From assembly GCA_035555855.1 (NCBI GenBank), contig DATMGD010000052.1, positions 1-64,000 on the forward strand: a DNA stretch of 64,000 nt. The letters are read 5' to 3'. Shown piece by piece: positions 28,701 to 39,939 of the stretch. The stretch is from Palsa-892 sp035555855 (GTDB lineage Bacteria; Pseudomonadota; Alphaproteobacteria; Rhizobiales; Xanthobacteraceae). Every line of letters begins with the position of its first letter. Position 1 is the stretch's first letter. The notes under the pieces are model-generated. The model was not told where the DNA came from, searched no databases, and saw nothing but the letters and a program-made list of their open reading frames with translations. Both the position numbers and the translations under genes were made by a program.

Positions 28701-28756
28701 TTTGTCCTATGATCGAGCCCGCAAGCGAAAAAACCAGTGTTGCCGCGAGGCCAGCC

Positions 28757-30133
28757 GTGACCGCCAACCGGAGCTTTCTCGGCGATCTCTTGCAGAGCAT
28801 TTCCGAGCGGGGCCGCGAATTGCTCGCCAAGACGCGTGCGCGCCGCCCGCTCGGCGAGGAGCGGGCTGAAAACATTATCGAGCTGTGCGAGCACTTGTTG
28901 TCGGGCCGGGGCGAAGCCTCAGGCGTGGCGCTTGCCGCCGAAATTCTCGACACCTATCGCGGGCTGAAAACCGGCGAGCGGATCGCCTTCTTCGAGGCGC
29001 TCGCCCATTCGTTCGGGCCGGACAAGGCGCGGCTGGAGCTGGCCTGCAAGGCTTACGCCGCCAATTCCTCCGACAAGAACGCCGATGATGTGTTGCAGGC
29101 GGCCGAGCCGCGCCGCCAGGGCCTGATCCGCCGGCTTAATCTCGCACCGGCCGCAACGCGCGACCTCGTGCAGATGCGCGAACATCTTCTCGACGCGCTG
29201 GTGCGGCGCCCCGATCTCGGCCCGGTCGATCGTGACTTCGTGCATCTGTTCGGCTCGTGGTTCAATCGGGGATTTCTCGTGCTCCGCCGCATCGACTGGT
29301 CGACGCCCGCCATCATTCTCGAAAAGATCATCCGCTACGAAGCCGTGCACGAGATCGACTCGTGGGAAGACCTCCGCGCCCGCATCGATCCGCCCGACCG
29401 GCGCTGCTACGCCTTTTTCCATCCGGCGCTTCTGGATGAGCCGTTGATCTTCGTCGAGGTCGCGCTCTCGCAAGACATTCCCGAGGCCATCGCGCCGATC
29501 CTCGCGCAGCCGAGGACGCCGCTCAATCCGCGCGAAGCGACGACGGCGACATTCTATTCGATCTCGAATACGCAGCGCGGCCTAGGCGGCGTGTCGTTCG
29601 GCAGCTTCCTCATCAAGCAAGTCGTCGAAGAGATTTCGCGCGAATTTCCGAAACTCTCGACCTTCGTCACGCTCTCGCCGGTGCCGGGTTTCCGCGAGTG
29701 GCTGACGCGCGAGCGCAAGAGCGAGCATTCCGACGCGCTCAAGCCCTCCGACGCGAACACACTGGCGCGGCTCGACGATCCCGCATGGCACAAGGACGAA
29801 GAAACCGTCGCGGCGGCGAAAGCCCTGCTGCCGGTGTTAGCTGCGTATTATTTTCTCATCGCCCGCAACAAGCGCGGCCGCCCGGTCGATCCGGTCGCGC
29901 GCTTCCATCTCGGCAACGGCGCGCGCCTTGAGCGCATCAACCCGATGTCGGATCTTTCGGACAAGGGAATCGCCCAGTCCTACGGGGTCATGGTGAATTA
30001 TCGTTACGAGCCCGACGACATCGAGCAGAACCATGAGGCCTATGCCGATGCGGGCGAGATCGTTACGAGCTCCGCGGTGCGCAAATTGCTGCGGGCCGAC
30101 GCCAAACAAACTTCGCTGGTAGCTGTATCATGA
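28757..30133 (+). CDS. matA: malonyl-CoA decarboxylase
   Basis: Converts malonyl-CoA to acetyl-CoA and CO2. The protein (458 residues from this start) follows the MCD fold: an N-terminal helical domain (to about 165) and a GNAT-like catalytic domain. The latter includes FYSISNTQRGLGGVSFGSFL and the probable catalytic Ser/His region with FHLGNGARLERINPMSD. I choose the GTG at 28757 because GAGG lies six bases upstream and the family begins with a S-F-x-D-L-L-x-x-I-S-E-R-G stretch right after it; an ATG at 28709 would add 16 residues. It overlaps matB by four bases (ATGA). Confidence 0.93.
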   Translation: MTANRSFLGDLLQSISERGRELLAKTRARRPLGEERAENIIELCEHLLSGRGEASGVALAAEILDTYRGLKTGERIAFFEALAHSFGPDKARLELACKAYAANSSDKNADDVLQAAEPRRQGLIRRLNLAPAATRDLVQMREHLLDALVRRPDLGPVDRDFVHLFGSWFNRGFLVLRRIDWSTPAIILEKIIRYEAVHEIDSWEDLRARIDPPDRRCYAFFHPALLDEPLIFVEVALSQDIPEAIAPILAQPRTPLNPREATTATFYSISNTQRGLGGVSFGSFLIKQVVEEISREFPKLSTFVTLSPVPGFREWLTRERKSEHSDALKPSDANTLARLDDPAWHKDEETVAAAKALLPVLAAYYFLIARNKRGRPVDPVARFHLGNGARLERINPMSDLSDKGIAQSYGVMVNYRYEPDDIEQNHEAYADAGEIVTSSAVRKLLRADAKQTSLVAVS

Positions 30134-31653
30134 GCAATCATCTTTACGACGCAATCACCAAGGCCATCCCGAGCCGCGATAAAACGCTGATCGAGCTTGC
30201 CGACGGCAAGACGATTTCCTACGGCGAGATGTTCGCGTTCGTGGAAAAGCTCGCCGGGCATCTCGTTCGCTCGGGCGTCGTGGCGGGCGACCGTGTCGCG
30301 GTGCAGGCCGACAAGTCCTGGCAGGGGCTCGCGCTTTATCTCGCAACGGTGCGCGCGGGCGCGGCGTATCTGCCGCTCAACACCGCCTATACGCTCGCCG
30401 AACTCGAATATTTCCTGAGCGATGCCGAACCCTCGTTCGTCGTCGTGCAACCCGCCAACGAAGAGAAAGTCGCGACGCTCTGCGCCAAGATGGGCAAGGC
30501 GGTCGTGCAGAGCCTTGGCGGGAACGGCGAAGGCTCGCTGCTGGCCGCCGCAGCCAACGCGCCGGCAGCCCCCGTTGTCGCGCGCGGCGCCGATGACCTC
30601 GCGGCGATCCTCTATACGTCAGGCACCACAGGGCGCTCGAAAGGCGCGATGCTCACGCACGAAAATCTGCTCTCGAACGCCATCGTGCTGCGCGATACCT
30701 GGCGCTTCACCGCGAACGACGTTCTCCTGCATGCGCTGCCGATCTTTCACACCCACGGCCTGTTCGTCGCCTGCAATGTCACCCTGCTTGCCGGCGGCTC
30801 GATGATTTTCCTGTCGAAATTCGACAACGACACCGTGGTCCGGCTGTTGCCGAAAGCGACCTCGATGATGGCGGTGCCGACTTTTTATGTGCGGCTTCTC
30901 GATGATCCGCGCTTCGACCGGGAGCTTACCAAAAACATCCGCCTGTTCACTTCGGGCTCGGCGCCGCTGCTCGCCGAAACGCATCGCGCGTTTTCCGAGC
31001 GCACCGGTCACGCCATTCTCGAGCGCTACGGCATGACCGAAACCGGCATGAATACCTCGAACCCTTACGACGGCGACCGTATCCCCGGCACCGTCGGCTT
31101 TCCGCTGCCGGGCGTCGAAGCGCGCGTTGCCGATCCCGAAAGCGGCCGCGTGCTGCCCGCGGGCGAAGTCGGTGTTCTCGAAGTGCGCGGGCCCAATGTG
31201 TTCCGCGGCTACTGGCGGATGCCGGAAAAGACCAAGGCGGAATTCCGCGCCGACGGTTTCTTCATCACCGGCGACGTCTCCAAGATCGATGCGCGCGGCT
31301 ACATCCATATCGTCGGCCGCGCCAAGGATCTCGTCATCACCGGCGGCTACAACGTCTATCCGAAGGAAGTCGAGAGCGCGATTGACGACATCAAGGGCGT
31401 CGTCGAATCCGCGGTGATCGGCTGTCCGCATCCCGATTTCGGCGAAGGCGTCACCGCCGTCGTCGTGCGCGAAAAGGGCGCGACTTTGAGCGAAAGCGAC
31501 ATCACCGCCGCGCTCGAAGAGAAGCTTGCCAAATTCAAGCAGCCGAAGCGCGTGTTCTTCGTCGATGAGCTGCCACGCAACACCATGGGCAAGGTGCAAA
31601 AAAACGTGCTGCGCGAAACTTATGCCCGCACCTACGTTCGCGGCGCAGCATAG
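30130..31653 (+). CDS. matB: malonyl-CoA synthetase
   Basis: Activates malonate with ATP and CoA to malonyl-CoA. The 507-residue ANL-superfamily enzyme has the AMP loop YTSGTTGRSKGAMLTH, ERYGMTETGM, the hinge GRAKDLVITGGYNVYPKE and the C-terminal catalytic lysine in RNTMGKVQKN. Malonate specificity is inferred from its four-base overlap with malonyl-CoA decarboxylase and from MatR-type control. Together they turn malonate into acetyl-CoA. Confidence 0.93.
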   Translation: MSNHLYDAITKAIPSRDKTLIELADGKTISYGEMFAFVEKLAGHLVRSGVVAGDRVAVQADKSWQGLALYLATVRAGAAYLPLNTAYTLAELEYFLSDAEPSFVVVQPANEEKVATLCAKMGKAVVQSLGGNGEGSLLAAAANAPAAPVVARGADDLAAILYTSGTTGRSKGAMLTHENLLSNAIVLRDTWRFTANDVLLHALPIFHTHGLFVACNVTLLAGGSMIFLSKFDNDTVVRLLPKATSMMAVPTFYVRLLDDPRFDRELTKNIRLFTSGSAPLLAETHRAFSERTGHAILERYGMTETGMNTSNPYDGDRIPGTVGFPLPGVEARVADPESGRVLPAGEVGVLEVRGPNVFRGYWRMPEKTKAEFRADGFFITGDVSKIDARGYIHIVGRAKDLVITGGYNVYPKEVESAIDDIKGVVESAVIGCPHPDFGEGVTAVVVREKGATLSESDITAALEEKLAKFKQPKRVFFVDELPRNTMGKVQKNVLRETYARTYVRGAA

Positions 31654-31727
31654 AACATTCTTTGTTGCAATCCGGCTCCGCACATGCGGAAAAGACCTGA
31701 GGTTTCGATCAATATGCAGGGGGTAAC

Positions 31728-33779
<2,052 letters not shown>

Positions 33780-33856
33780 CCACAGGCGACGAGGAACGAG
33801 CTACCTGCAACGACAAGAAACGACACAGCGAAAGACCAAGACTGAGGAGGAATGCC

Positions 33857-35440
33857 ATGAAGTTACGTCTAGGGACTCTGATCCTGGGACTTGCCGCTAT
33901 CGCCCTGACGACGGGCGGTGTGGATGCCCAGACACCGAAGAAAGGCGGCATTTTGAAATTTGCCGTCGGCGCCGAGCCGCCAAGCTACGACTGCCACCGC
34001 GAAACATCGTTCGCCTTCATTCATCCGGTACGGCCGCACTACAACACGCTGCTCAAGTTCGACGAAGCCGCTTATCCGAAAGTGGTCGGCGATCTCGCGC
34101 AGTCATGGACGGTCTCGCCGGACGGCCTGACCTACACCTTCAAGCTGCACCCGAACGTCAAGTTCCATGACGGCTCGGCGTTCAGCTCGGCCGACGTCAA
34201 GGCGAGCTATGACCGCATCGCCAACCCGCCGCAGGGCGTGGTGTCGATCCGCAAGGCGGCCTACGAGGATATCACCTCGATCGAAACGCCGGATCCGCTG
34301 ACCGTCGTGTTCAAGCTCAAGGCGCCCAACGCCTCGATGCTGACCAACTTCGCGTCGCCGTGGGACTGCATCTACAGCGCCGCCAAGCTGAAAGAGGATC
34401 CGCGGTATCCCGAGAAGAACATCATGGGTACCGGGCCGTTCAAGTTCGTTGAACACGCCGCCGGCTCGCACTGGGTCGGTGAGCGCTTCAAAGACTACTT
34501 CGTCAAGGATCGTCCCTATCTCGACGGCTACCGCGCGATCTTCATCACCAACACCTCGGCCCGCGTGAATGCGCTCCAGGCCGGCGAAGTGCTGGCGGAG
34601 TTCCGCGGCCAGTCGCCCGCCGACGAGAAGAAGCTCAAGGACGCCCTCGGTGACAAGATCAACGTCGCCGAGTCGCCCTGGGTCTGCAGCCTCGTGGTGA
34701 CGTTCAACGTGAAGAAGAAGCCGTTCGACGACGTCCGCGTTCGCCGTGCGCTTTCGCTCGCCATCGATCGCTGGAAGGGCGCGGAAGCCCTCTCCAAGAT
34801 CGCGGTCGTGCGGCACGTCGGCGGCGTGTTGCGTCCGGGCTATGAACTCGCGGCGTCGAATGCCGAGCTCGAGACCTATCCGGGTTTCGGCAGGGACATC
34901 AACAAGTCGCGCGCCGAGGCGAAGAAGCTGCTCGCCGAAGCGGGTGTCAAGGATCTCAAGTTCAAGTTCCTGAACCGCAACGTGCCGATGCCCTATACGC
35001 CGGTCGGCGTGTTCGTGATCGACCAGTGGCGCCAGATTGGCGTTACGGCCGAGCATGAGCAGCCGGAAACCAAGGCCTATATCGGCAATCTGCGCAGCGG
35101 CAACTACGACGTCGGCCTCGACTTCAACTGCGACGCCGTCGACGATCCGAACTTGCAGCTCCTGAAGTACCTCTCGTCCGACAAGTCGACGATCAACTAC
35201 GGTCATAACATCGACCGCAAGGTCGACGAGTTGTACGAGAAGCAGAAGCGCGAACTCGACCCCAAGAAGCGGGCCGCGATCCTGCGCGAGCTGGAGAAGC
35301 ACATCCTCACCGAAGCCAATACGGTTCCGGTCGTGTGGTGGCACCGCATCATCGTGACCTGGAAGCAGATGCATGGCTGGCACATGTCGCCGAGCCACTA
35401 CATCAACCAGGATCTGCAGAACGTCTGGCTCGACCAGTAA
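33857..35440 (+). CDS. ABC transporter substrate-binding protein, family 5
   Basis: A 527-residue periplasmic protein of the oligopeptide/dipeptide/nickel-binding family (SBP_bac_5). The signal peptide is residues 1-24 (ending VDA). The fold shows YTFKLHPNVKFHDGSAFSSADV and the C-terminal ANTVPVVWWHRI, both typical. GAGGAGG lies seven bases before the start, the strongest ribosome site of this operon, as expected for the most abundant component. The ligand could be a peptide, an organic acid or a small cation complex. Confidence 0.92.
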   Translation: MKLRLGTLILGLAAIALTTGGVDAQTPKKGGILKFAVGAEPPSYDCHRETSFAFIHPVRPHYNTLLKFDEAAYPKVVGDLAQSWTVSPDGLTYTFKLHPNVKFHDGSAFSSADVKASYDRIANPPQGVVSIRKAAYEDITSIETPDPLTVVFKLKAPNASMLTNFASPWDCIYSAAKLKEDPRYPEKNIMGTGPFKFVEHAAGSHWVGERFKDYFVKDRPYLDGYRAIFITNTSARVNALQAGEVLAEFRGQSPADEKKLKDALGDKINVAESPWVCSLVVTFNVKKKPFDDVRVRRALSLAIDRWKGAEALSKIAVVRHVGGVLRPGYELAASNAELETYPGFGRDINKSRAEAKKLLAEAGVKDLKFKFLNRNVPMPYTPVGVFVIDQWRQIGVTAEHEQPETKAYIGNLRSGNYDVGLDFNCDAVDDPNLQLLKYLSSDKSTINYGHNIDRKVDELYEKQKRELDPKKRAAILRELEKHILTEANTVPVVWWHRIIVTWKQMHGWHMSPSHYINQDLQNVWLDQ

Positions 35441-35452
35441 TCCGCAACAACA

Positions 35453-35480
35453 ACCGGGCGGCGTGACCGCGTCGCCCGGT
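35453..35480 (+). other. intercistronic stem-loop after the binding-protein gene
   Basis: Stem ACCGGGCG/CGCCCGGT of eight bases with a 12-base loop, followed by TTTCT. Such structures after a binding-protein gene often leave it more strongly expressed than the permeases downstream. Confidence 0.55.
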
Positions 35481-35512
35481 TTCTAACTCCGCCCGCGAGC
35501 GCAGGACTTTTC

Positions 35513-36466
35513 ATGCTCCGCTACACGATCCGCCGTTTCTTTCTGATGATCCCGACGCTGCTCGGCGTCGCCATACTGGTATTTCTCCTGCTGCGGGCGA
35601 TGCCCGGCGATATCGTCGAGATGCGCATGCTGATGGACGGCGGGCAGGTCAGCCCTGAAGCGCTTGCGCTCGAGCGCGCGCGGCTCGGCCTGGATCAGCC
35701 GCTGTTCTATCAATTCTATCACTGGATCACCGGCATCATGGTCGGCGACTTCGGCACCTCGATGTGGACCGGCCGCCCCGTAATCGAGGAAATCGGCGCC
35801 CGCCTCGGCCTTTCGCTTCAAGTCGCGATCATGGCGACAATTCTGGCGGTGACGATTTCGATCCCGCTCGGCACGATCTCGGCGCTCTACAACAACACTT
35901 GGATCGACCACGTCATCCGTGCCTTCGCCATCGCCGGCCTCGCCGTGCCCTCGTTCTGGCTCGGCATGCTCATCATTTTGGGCTTGCTGCTGACCTTCAA
36001 CTGGATTCCGCCCCTCACCTACACGCCGATATGGGAGGACCCCATTCGGAATCTCTCGCAACTGATATGGCCGGCGATCGCCGTCGGCTATCGCTATTCG
36101 GCGGTCGCGACGCGCATGACGCGCTCGACGCTGCTCGAAGTGCTGCAAGAGGACTACATCCGCACCGCGCGCGCCAAGGGCGTCTACGAGCGCCTCGTCC
36201 TTTCGCGTCATGCTATCCGTAACGCCATGCTGCCGGTGGTGACGGTGATCGGGCTCGAATTCGCCTTTCTGATCGGCGGCCTCGTCGTGACTGAGCAGGT
36301 GTTTAACCTCAACGGCATCGGCAAGCTGTTCGTCGAGACGGTGCTGCGCGCCGACTACACCATGGTGCAGGCGCTGGTCATGCTGGTCGCCGCCTTCTTC
36401 ATCATCATCAACTTCGTGGTCGACCTGCTCTATGCTGTGCTCGACCCGCGCATCCGGTATTCGTGA
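35513..36466 (+). CDS. ABC transporter permease, DppB type
   Basis: A 317-residue inner-membrane permease with six membrane segments. The N-terminal helix MLRYTIRRFFLMIPTLLGVA and the cytoplasmic EAA loop (EDYIRTARAKGVYERLVL) define the DppB/OppB type. It is one base from the next permease gene and would form the channel heterodimer with it. Confidence 0.92.
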   Translation: MLRYTIRRFFLMIPTLLGVAILVFLLLRAMPGDIVEMRMLMDGGQVSPEALALERARLGLDQPLFYQFYHWITGIMVGDFGTSMWTGRPVIEEIGARLGLSLQVAIMATILAVTISIPLGTISALYNNTWIDHVIRAFAIAGLAVPSFWLGMLIILGLLLTFNWIPPLTYTPIWEDPIRNLSQLIWPAIAVGYRYSAVATRMTRSTLLEVLQEDYIRTARAKGVYERLVLSRHAIRNAMLPVVTVIGLEFAFLIGGLVVTEQVFNLNGIGKLFVETVLRADYTMVQALVMLVAAFFIIINFVVDLLYAVLDPRIRYS

Positions 36467-36467
36467 C

Positions 36468-37364
36468 ATGACGATAACGACCTCCTCCGACATCGACTTC
36501 CGCGAGCGCAAGGCGCAGCATCCGATCATCGCCTTTGCGCGCACGCAGCCGACCGGCATGGCCGGGCTCGTGTTCATCATCGTGCTGTTCATCGCCGGCG
36601 TATTCGCCGAATTCATCGCGCCCTACGATCCGCTGGCGCTCGACTACGGCGCGATGCTGGCGCCGCCGTCGTGGGAGCACTGGATGGGCACCGACGCCTT
36701 CGGCCGCGACGTCTTCTCGCGCATCATTTACGGCGCGCGCACGGCGCTCGCCGTCGGCTTCCTCTCCTCGATGGTGGGCTCGGGCATCGGCGCGACCATC
36801 GGCATGATTTCGGCCTATTACGGCGGCCGCATCGATATGGCCATCGAACGGTTCATGGACGTCCTGCTGGCGTTTCCGATCATCGTGCTCGCGCTCGCGG
36901 TCGTCGCTGTGCTCGGCAAGTTCCCGGTCGGCGGGCTCGATCTTAATCTCATCGTCGCCATCGCCATTCCGATGATTCCGAAAATCGCGCGCGTCGTGCG
37001 CTCGGCAACGCTCGCCATTCGCGGCCTGCCCTATATCGACGCCGCGCGCGCCGCCGGTTACAGCAGCACGCGCATCATCTTCCGGCACATCGCGCCGAAC
37101 GTCGTCGCGCCGTTCCTGATCATGTTCACCGCGTTTATCGCGCAGGCGATCCTGCTCGAGGCGTCGCTGTCGTTCCTCGGCCTCGGCGTGACCGAGCCGA
37201 CGGCGGCCTGGGGCCTGATGCTGTCGGGCACCTCGCAGGAGTTCTACAGCCAGGCGCCCTGGATGATCCTGTTTCCGGGTATCGCGATCAGCCTTGCGGT
37301 CTTCGCCTTCAATCTCTTTGGCGATTCGCTGCGCGACTACCTCGATCCGCGCTTCAAGATTTGA
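36468..37364 (+). CDS. ABC transporter permease, DppC type
   Basis: A 298-residue permease with six membrane segments and the EAA loop LPYIDAARAAGYSSTRIIFR. The segment HWMGTDAFGRDVFSRIIYGAR is the OppC/DppC N-terminal hallmark. The ATG at 36468 lies one base after the upstream stop, and the longer frame overlaps the DppB gene without conservation. It is the last gene of the transporter operon. Confidence 0.92.
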   Translation: MTITTSSDIDFRERKAQHPIIAFARTQPTGMAGLVFIIVLFIAGVFAEFIAPYDPLALDYGAMLAPPSWEHWMGTDAFGRDVFSRIIYGARTALAVGFLSSMVGSGIGATIGMISAYYGGRIDMAIERFMDVLLAFPIIVLALAVVAVLGKFPVGGLDLNLIVAIAIPMIPKIARVVRSATLAIRGLPYIDAARAAGYSSTRIIFRHIAPNVVAPFLIMFTAFIAQAILLEASLSFLGLGVTEPTAAWGLMLSGTSQEFYSQAPWMILFPGIAISLAVFAFNLFGDSLRDYLDPRFKI

Positions 37365-37390
37365 CTTTTATCGCTAACGCCAATGCCGCC

Positions 37391-37413
37391 GGCGCCCGCC
37401 AAAAGCGGGCGCC
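37391..37413 (+). terminator. terminator-like hairpin after the ABC transporter operon
   Basis: Nine-base perfect stem GGCGCCCGC/GCGGGCGCC with the loop CAAAA, followed by GATTGCTTTTG. The T-run is interrupted, so termination may be partial. It separates the transporter from mobA. Confidence 0.6.
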
Positions 37414-37463
37414 GATTGCTTTTGACGGTTCGCGGCTTCCCGCGCCGTGCTAGATTTCCGGGC

Positions 37464-38093
37464 ATGTCTTCTCATCCTGCCACGCTCGGACTCGTGCTCG
37501 CCGGCGGTCTCGCGCGCCGCATGGGCGGTGGTGACAAGCCGCTACTTGAAATCAACGGCGAGACGATTCTCGCCCGCGCGCTCGCGCGCTTCCGGCCGCA
37601 ATGCGCGGGGCTCGTCATCAACGCCAATGGCGATCCGGCGCGCTTCACGGCCTTCGGCTACCCGGTTGTCGCCGACAGCGTTCCTGATTTCGCGGGGCCG
37701 CTTGCCGGCATCCTCGCCGGGCTCGACTGGGTCGCGAAGAATGCGCCGGAGATCGAATGGATCGCGACAGTGCCGGGCGATTGCCCGTTTCTGCCGCGCG
37801 ATCTTGTGGCAAAACTTCATGCGGCGCGGCAGGCATCGAACGCGCCGCTCGCCTGCGCCAGAACCGGCGGGCGGATGCATCCGGTCGCCGGGATTTTTCC
37901 GGTCGCATTGCGCGAAGATCTGCGCGCGGCACTCGTCACGGAAAAATTGCACAAGGTCGGCGTCTGGGTCGGACGGCATAATGCCGCGACCGCCGAGTGG
38001 CCGGATCATCCGGTCGATCCGTTCTTCAACGTCAACACGCCTGAAGACCGCGCGGCGGCCGAAACGCTGGCGCGGCAATATCCCGGCGTTTGA
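37464..38093 (+). CDS. mobA: molybdenum cofactor guanylyltransferase
   Basis: Adds GMP to molybdopterin to form the guanine dinucleotide cofactor used by DMSO-reductase-family enzymes such as formate dehydrogenase. The 209-residue nucleotidyltransferase has LAGGLARRMGGGDKPLLEI at the start, the GPLAGILAGLDW segment and the VPGDCPFLP metal-site motif. The ATG at 37464 gives the family length. It converges with moeA, three bases apart. Confidence 0.93.
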   Translation: MSSHPATLGLVLAGGLARRMGGGDKPLLEINGETILARALARFRPQCAGLVINANGDPARFTAFGYPVVADSVPDFAGPLAGILAGLDWVAKNAPEIEWIATVPGDCPFLPRDLVAKLHAARQASNAPLACARTGGRMHPVAGIFPVALREDLRAALVTEKLHKVGVWVGRHNAATAEWPDHPVDPFFNVNTPEDRAAAETLARQYPGV

Positions 38094-38096
38094 AAT

Positions 38097-39365
38097 CTAA
38101 ACCGCAAGCGCGGCGTAAGAAATAAAGCCGATCATCTCGCCGGTTTTTACAGTCGTTGCCGTTTCAAGCAGTTCGGCGAAGCCGTCGGTTTCGGTCAGCG
38201 ATGTGATGACGCCCGCGCCTTCCTGCGGGTGCTTGTGAGCCTCGAACACGCCGTCCGGCGCGCGCTTTAGCGCAACGCGGACATATTCGCGGCGATCCTT
38301 TTTCTTCCGATAATCGAAAGCCGCGCGCACGGGAAGCGCCGTGAGCGGCTCAATATCGGCGCCCATCAGCCGCAGCAGCAGCGGCCGCACGATATGCGCG
38401 AAGGTCACGAAGACAGCCGCCGGATTGCCCGGCAACCCTGCAAAAGCCGCGCCTGAAATCACGCCCATCGCGACCGGCCGCCCCGGCTTGATGGCAATGC
38501 GCCACAGCACAAGCTTGCCGATCTTCTCGACGGCGCTCTTGACGTAATCCGCGTCGCCGGTCGAAACGCCGCCGGAAGTCAGCACGAGGTCGTGGCTGCG
38601 CGCGGCTTCGGCGATTTTCGTCTCGAGCGATTTCGCATCGTCGGAGAGGATGCCAAGATCGCTGACCTCGACGCCGAGCACGCGAAGAAGCCCCAGCAGC
38701 AAAAAACGATTGGCATCGTAAAGCGCCGCCGGCGGCAATTTTTTTCCCGGCTCGACGATTTCGTTGCCGGTCGAAAACAGCGCGACCTTCACGCGGCGGC
38801 GCACAGTGATGCGCTCGATGCCGAGCGCCGCGGCAAGCGCGACGTCCTGCGGTTTGAGGCGGCGGCCTTCGGGGATCGCGACCGCGCCCTCCTTCACGTC
38901 TTCGCCCGGCAGGCGGCGATTGGCGCCGATCCGAAGTCCCGGCGGGACGATGACGAAATCGCCCTGTTCATCGCGTTCTTGGCGGCAATCTTCCTGCATG
39001 TAGACGGTGTCGGCACCGGCCGGCATCGGCGCGCCGGTGAAGATGCGCGCCGCTTCACCGCTCGCAAGCGCGCGCGCCGGACGATCGCCCGCGAAAACAC
39101 GCTCGACGATCCGAAACTGCGTGTCGCCGCTCGCGCCGATATCGCCGTGGCGGACGGCATAACCGTCGACGGCGGAATTCTCGAACGACGGCAGCGCGAT
39201 CGGCGCCTTGATGTCCTGCGCTGCGACGCGACCGAAGGCTTCGGCAAGCGGCACGCTCTCGGACTCGGCAACCGGCGGAATCTGCGCCGCCATCAACCGA
39301 TGCGCATCCTCGATCGGCATCAAGGGGCCGTTGAAGGCGAAGCAATCGTCGGTGAGCTGGGCCAT
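38097..39365 (-). CDS. moeA: molybdopterin molybdenumtransferase MoeA
   Basis: Inserts molybdate into adenylated molybdopterin. The 422-residue protein has all MoeA parts: the N-terminal S-x-V-D-G-Y-A-V motif (FENSAVDGYAVRHGD), RIFTGAPMPAGADTV, the STGNEIVEPG substrate region, LTSGGVSTGDADYVKS and KPGRPVAMGVI. It is the canonical copy among three MoeA-like proteins in this locus. One base separates it from mobB upstream. Confidence 0.93.
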   Translation of the reverse strand: MAQLTDDCFAFNGPLMPIEDAHRLMAAQIPPVAESESVPLAEAFGRVAAQDIKAPIALPSFENSAVDGYAVRHGDIGASGDTQFRIVERVFAGDRPARALASGEAARIFTGAPMPAGADTVYMQEDCRQERDEQGDFVIVPPGLRIGANRRLPGEDVKEGAVAIPEGRRLKPQDVALAAALGIERITVRRRVKVALFSTGNEIVEPGKKLPPAALYDANRFLLLGLLRVLGVEVSDLGILSDDAKSLETKIAEAARSHDLVLTSGGVSTGDADYVKSAVEKIGKLVLWRIAIKPGRPVAMGVISGAAFAGLPGNPAAVFVTFAHIVRPLLLRLMGADIEPLTALPVRAAFDYRKKKDRREYVRVALKRAPDGVFEAHKHPQEGAGVITSLTETDGFAELLETATTVKTGEMIGFISYAALAV

Positions 39366-39366
39366 T

Positions 39367-39930
39367 TCAGGCCTCCGCGGCCGTCATCGCCGCTGCAGCA
39401 CGAGCCAGATCCTCGATGGGCATCGCTTCCGCGGTCACGATGTCGGCGATCTTCTCGATATCGTCGAGACCGATCACCGGCACACCTGCGTTGCCGACCG
39501 CGCCGATGGCGGCAATCGCGACGATCCAGGGATCGTCGGGCTGCAAGAGCGGCTTGCCGACTTCGGCGCGATGAACTTCGATCTTGGGGTGGGCTTCGCG
39601 CTTGAAGCCCTCGACGATGACGAGGTCGACCGGCGTGATCTTCTCGATGATCTCGTGAAGATGCAGTTCGGGCTCGCCGCGCAACTCGTGCATCTGCGCC
39701 CAGCGATTGGCGGACGAGATGAACACCTCGGAGGCGCCGGCCTCGCGATGAATGAAAGAATCCTTGCCCGGCTTGTCGAGGTCAAAGTGATGATGGGCGT
39801 GCTTGATGGTCGAGACCTTGAGCCCGCGCCGGATCAGCGCCGGCAGGAGTTTCGCCATCAGCGTCGTCTTGCCCGAGCCGCTCCAGCCGGCAAGGCCAAA
39901 CACACGCATCGGTTTCTTCGCCGGTGTCAT
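39367..39930 (-). CDS. mobB: molybdopterin-guanine dinucleotide biosynthesis adapter MobB
   Basis: A 187-residue GTP-binding P-loop protein that supports MobA. The Walker A motif is GWSGSGKTTLMAKL and the histidine-rich KHAHHHFDLDKPGKD is typical of MobB. It lies between the MoeA-fusion gene (9 bases upstream) and moeA (1 base downstream) in one minus-strand operon. Confidence 0.92.
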   Translation of the reverse strand: MTPAKKPMRVFGLAGWSGSGKTTLMAKLLPALIRRGLKVSTIKHAHHHFDLDKPGKDSFIHREAGASEVFISSANRWAQMHELRGEPELHLHEIIEKITPVDLVIVEGFKREAHPKIEVHRAEVGKPLLQPDDPWIVAIAAIGAVGNAGVPVIGLDDIEKIADIVTAEAMPIEDLARAAAAMTAAEA

Positions 39931-39939
39931 CTCCCGATC

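Noticed and set aside
31654..31727. terminator between matB and the ABC transporter operon
   Set aside because: Only a 5-base stem (TCCGC/GCGGA) without a T-run is present, too weak to call.
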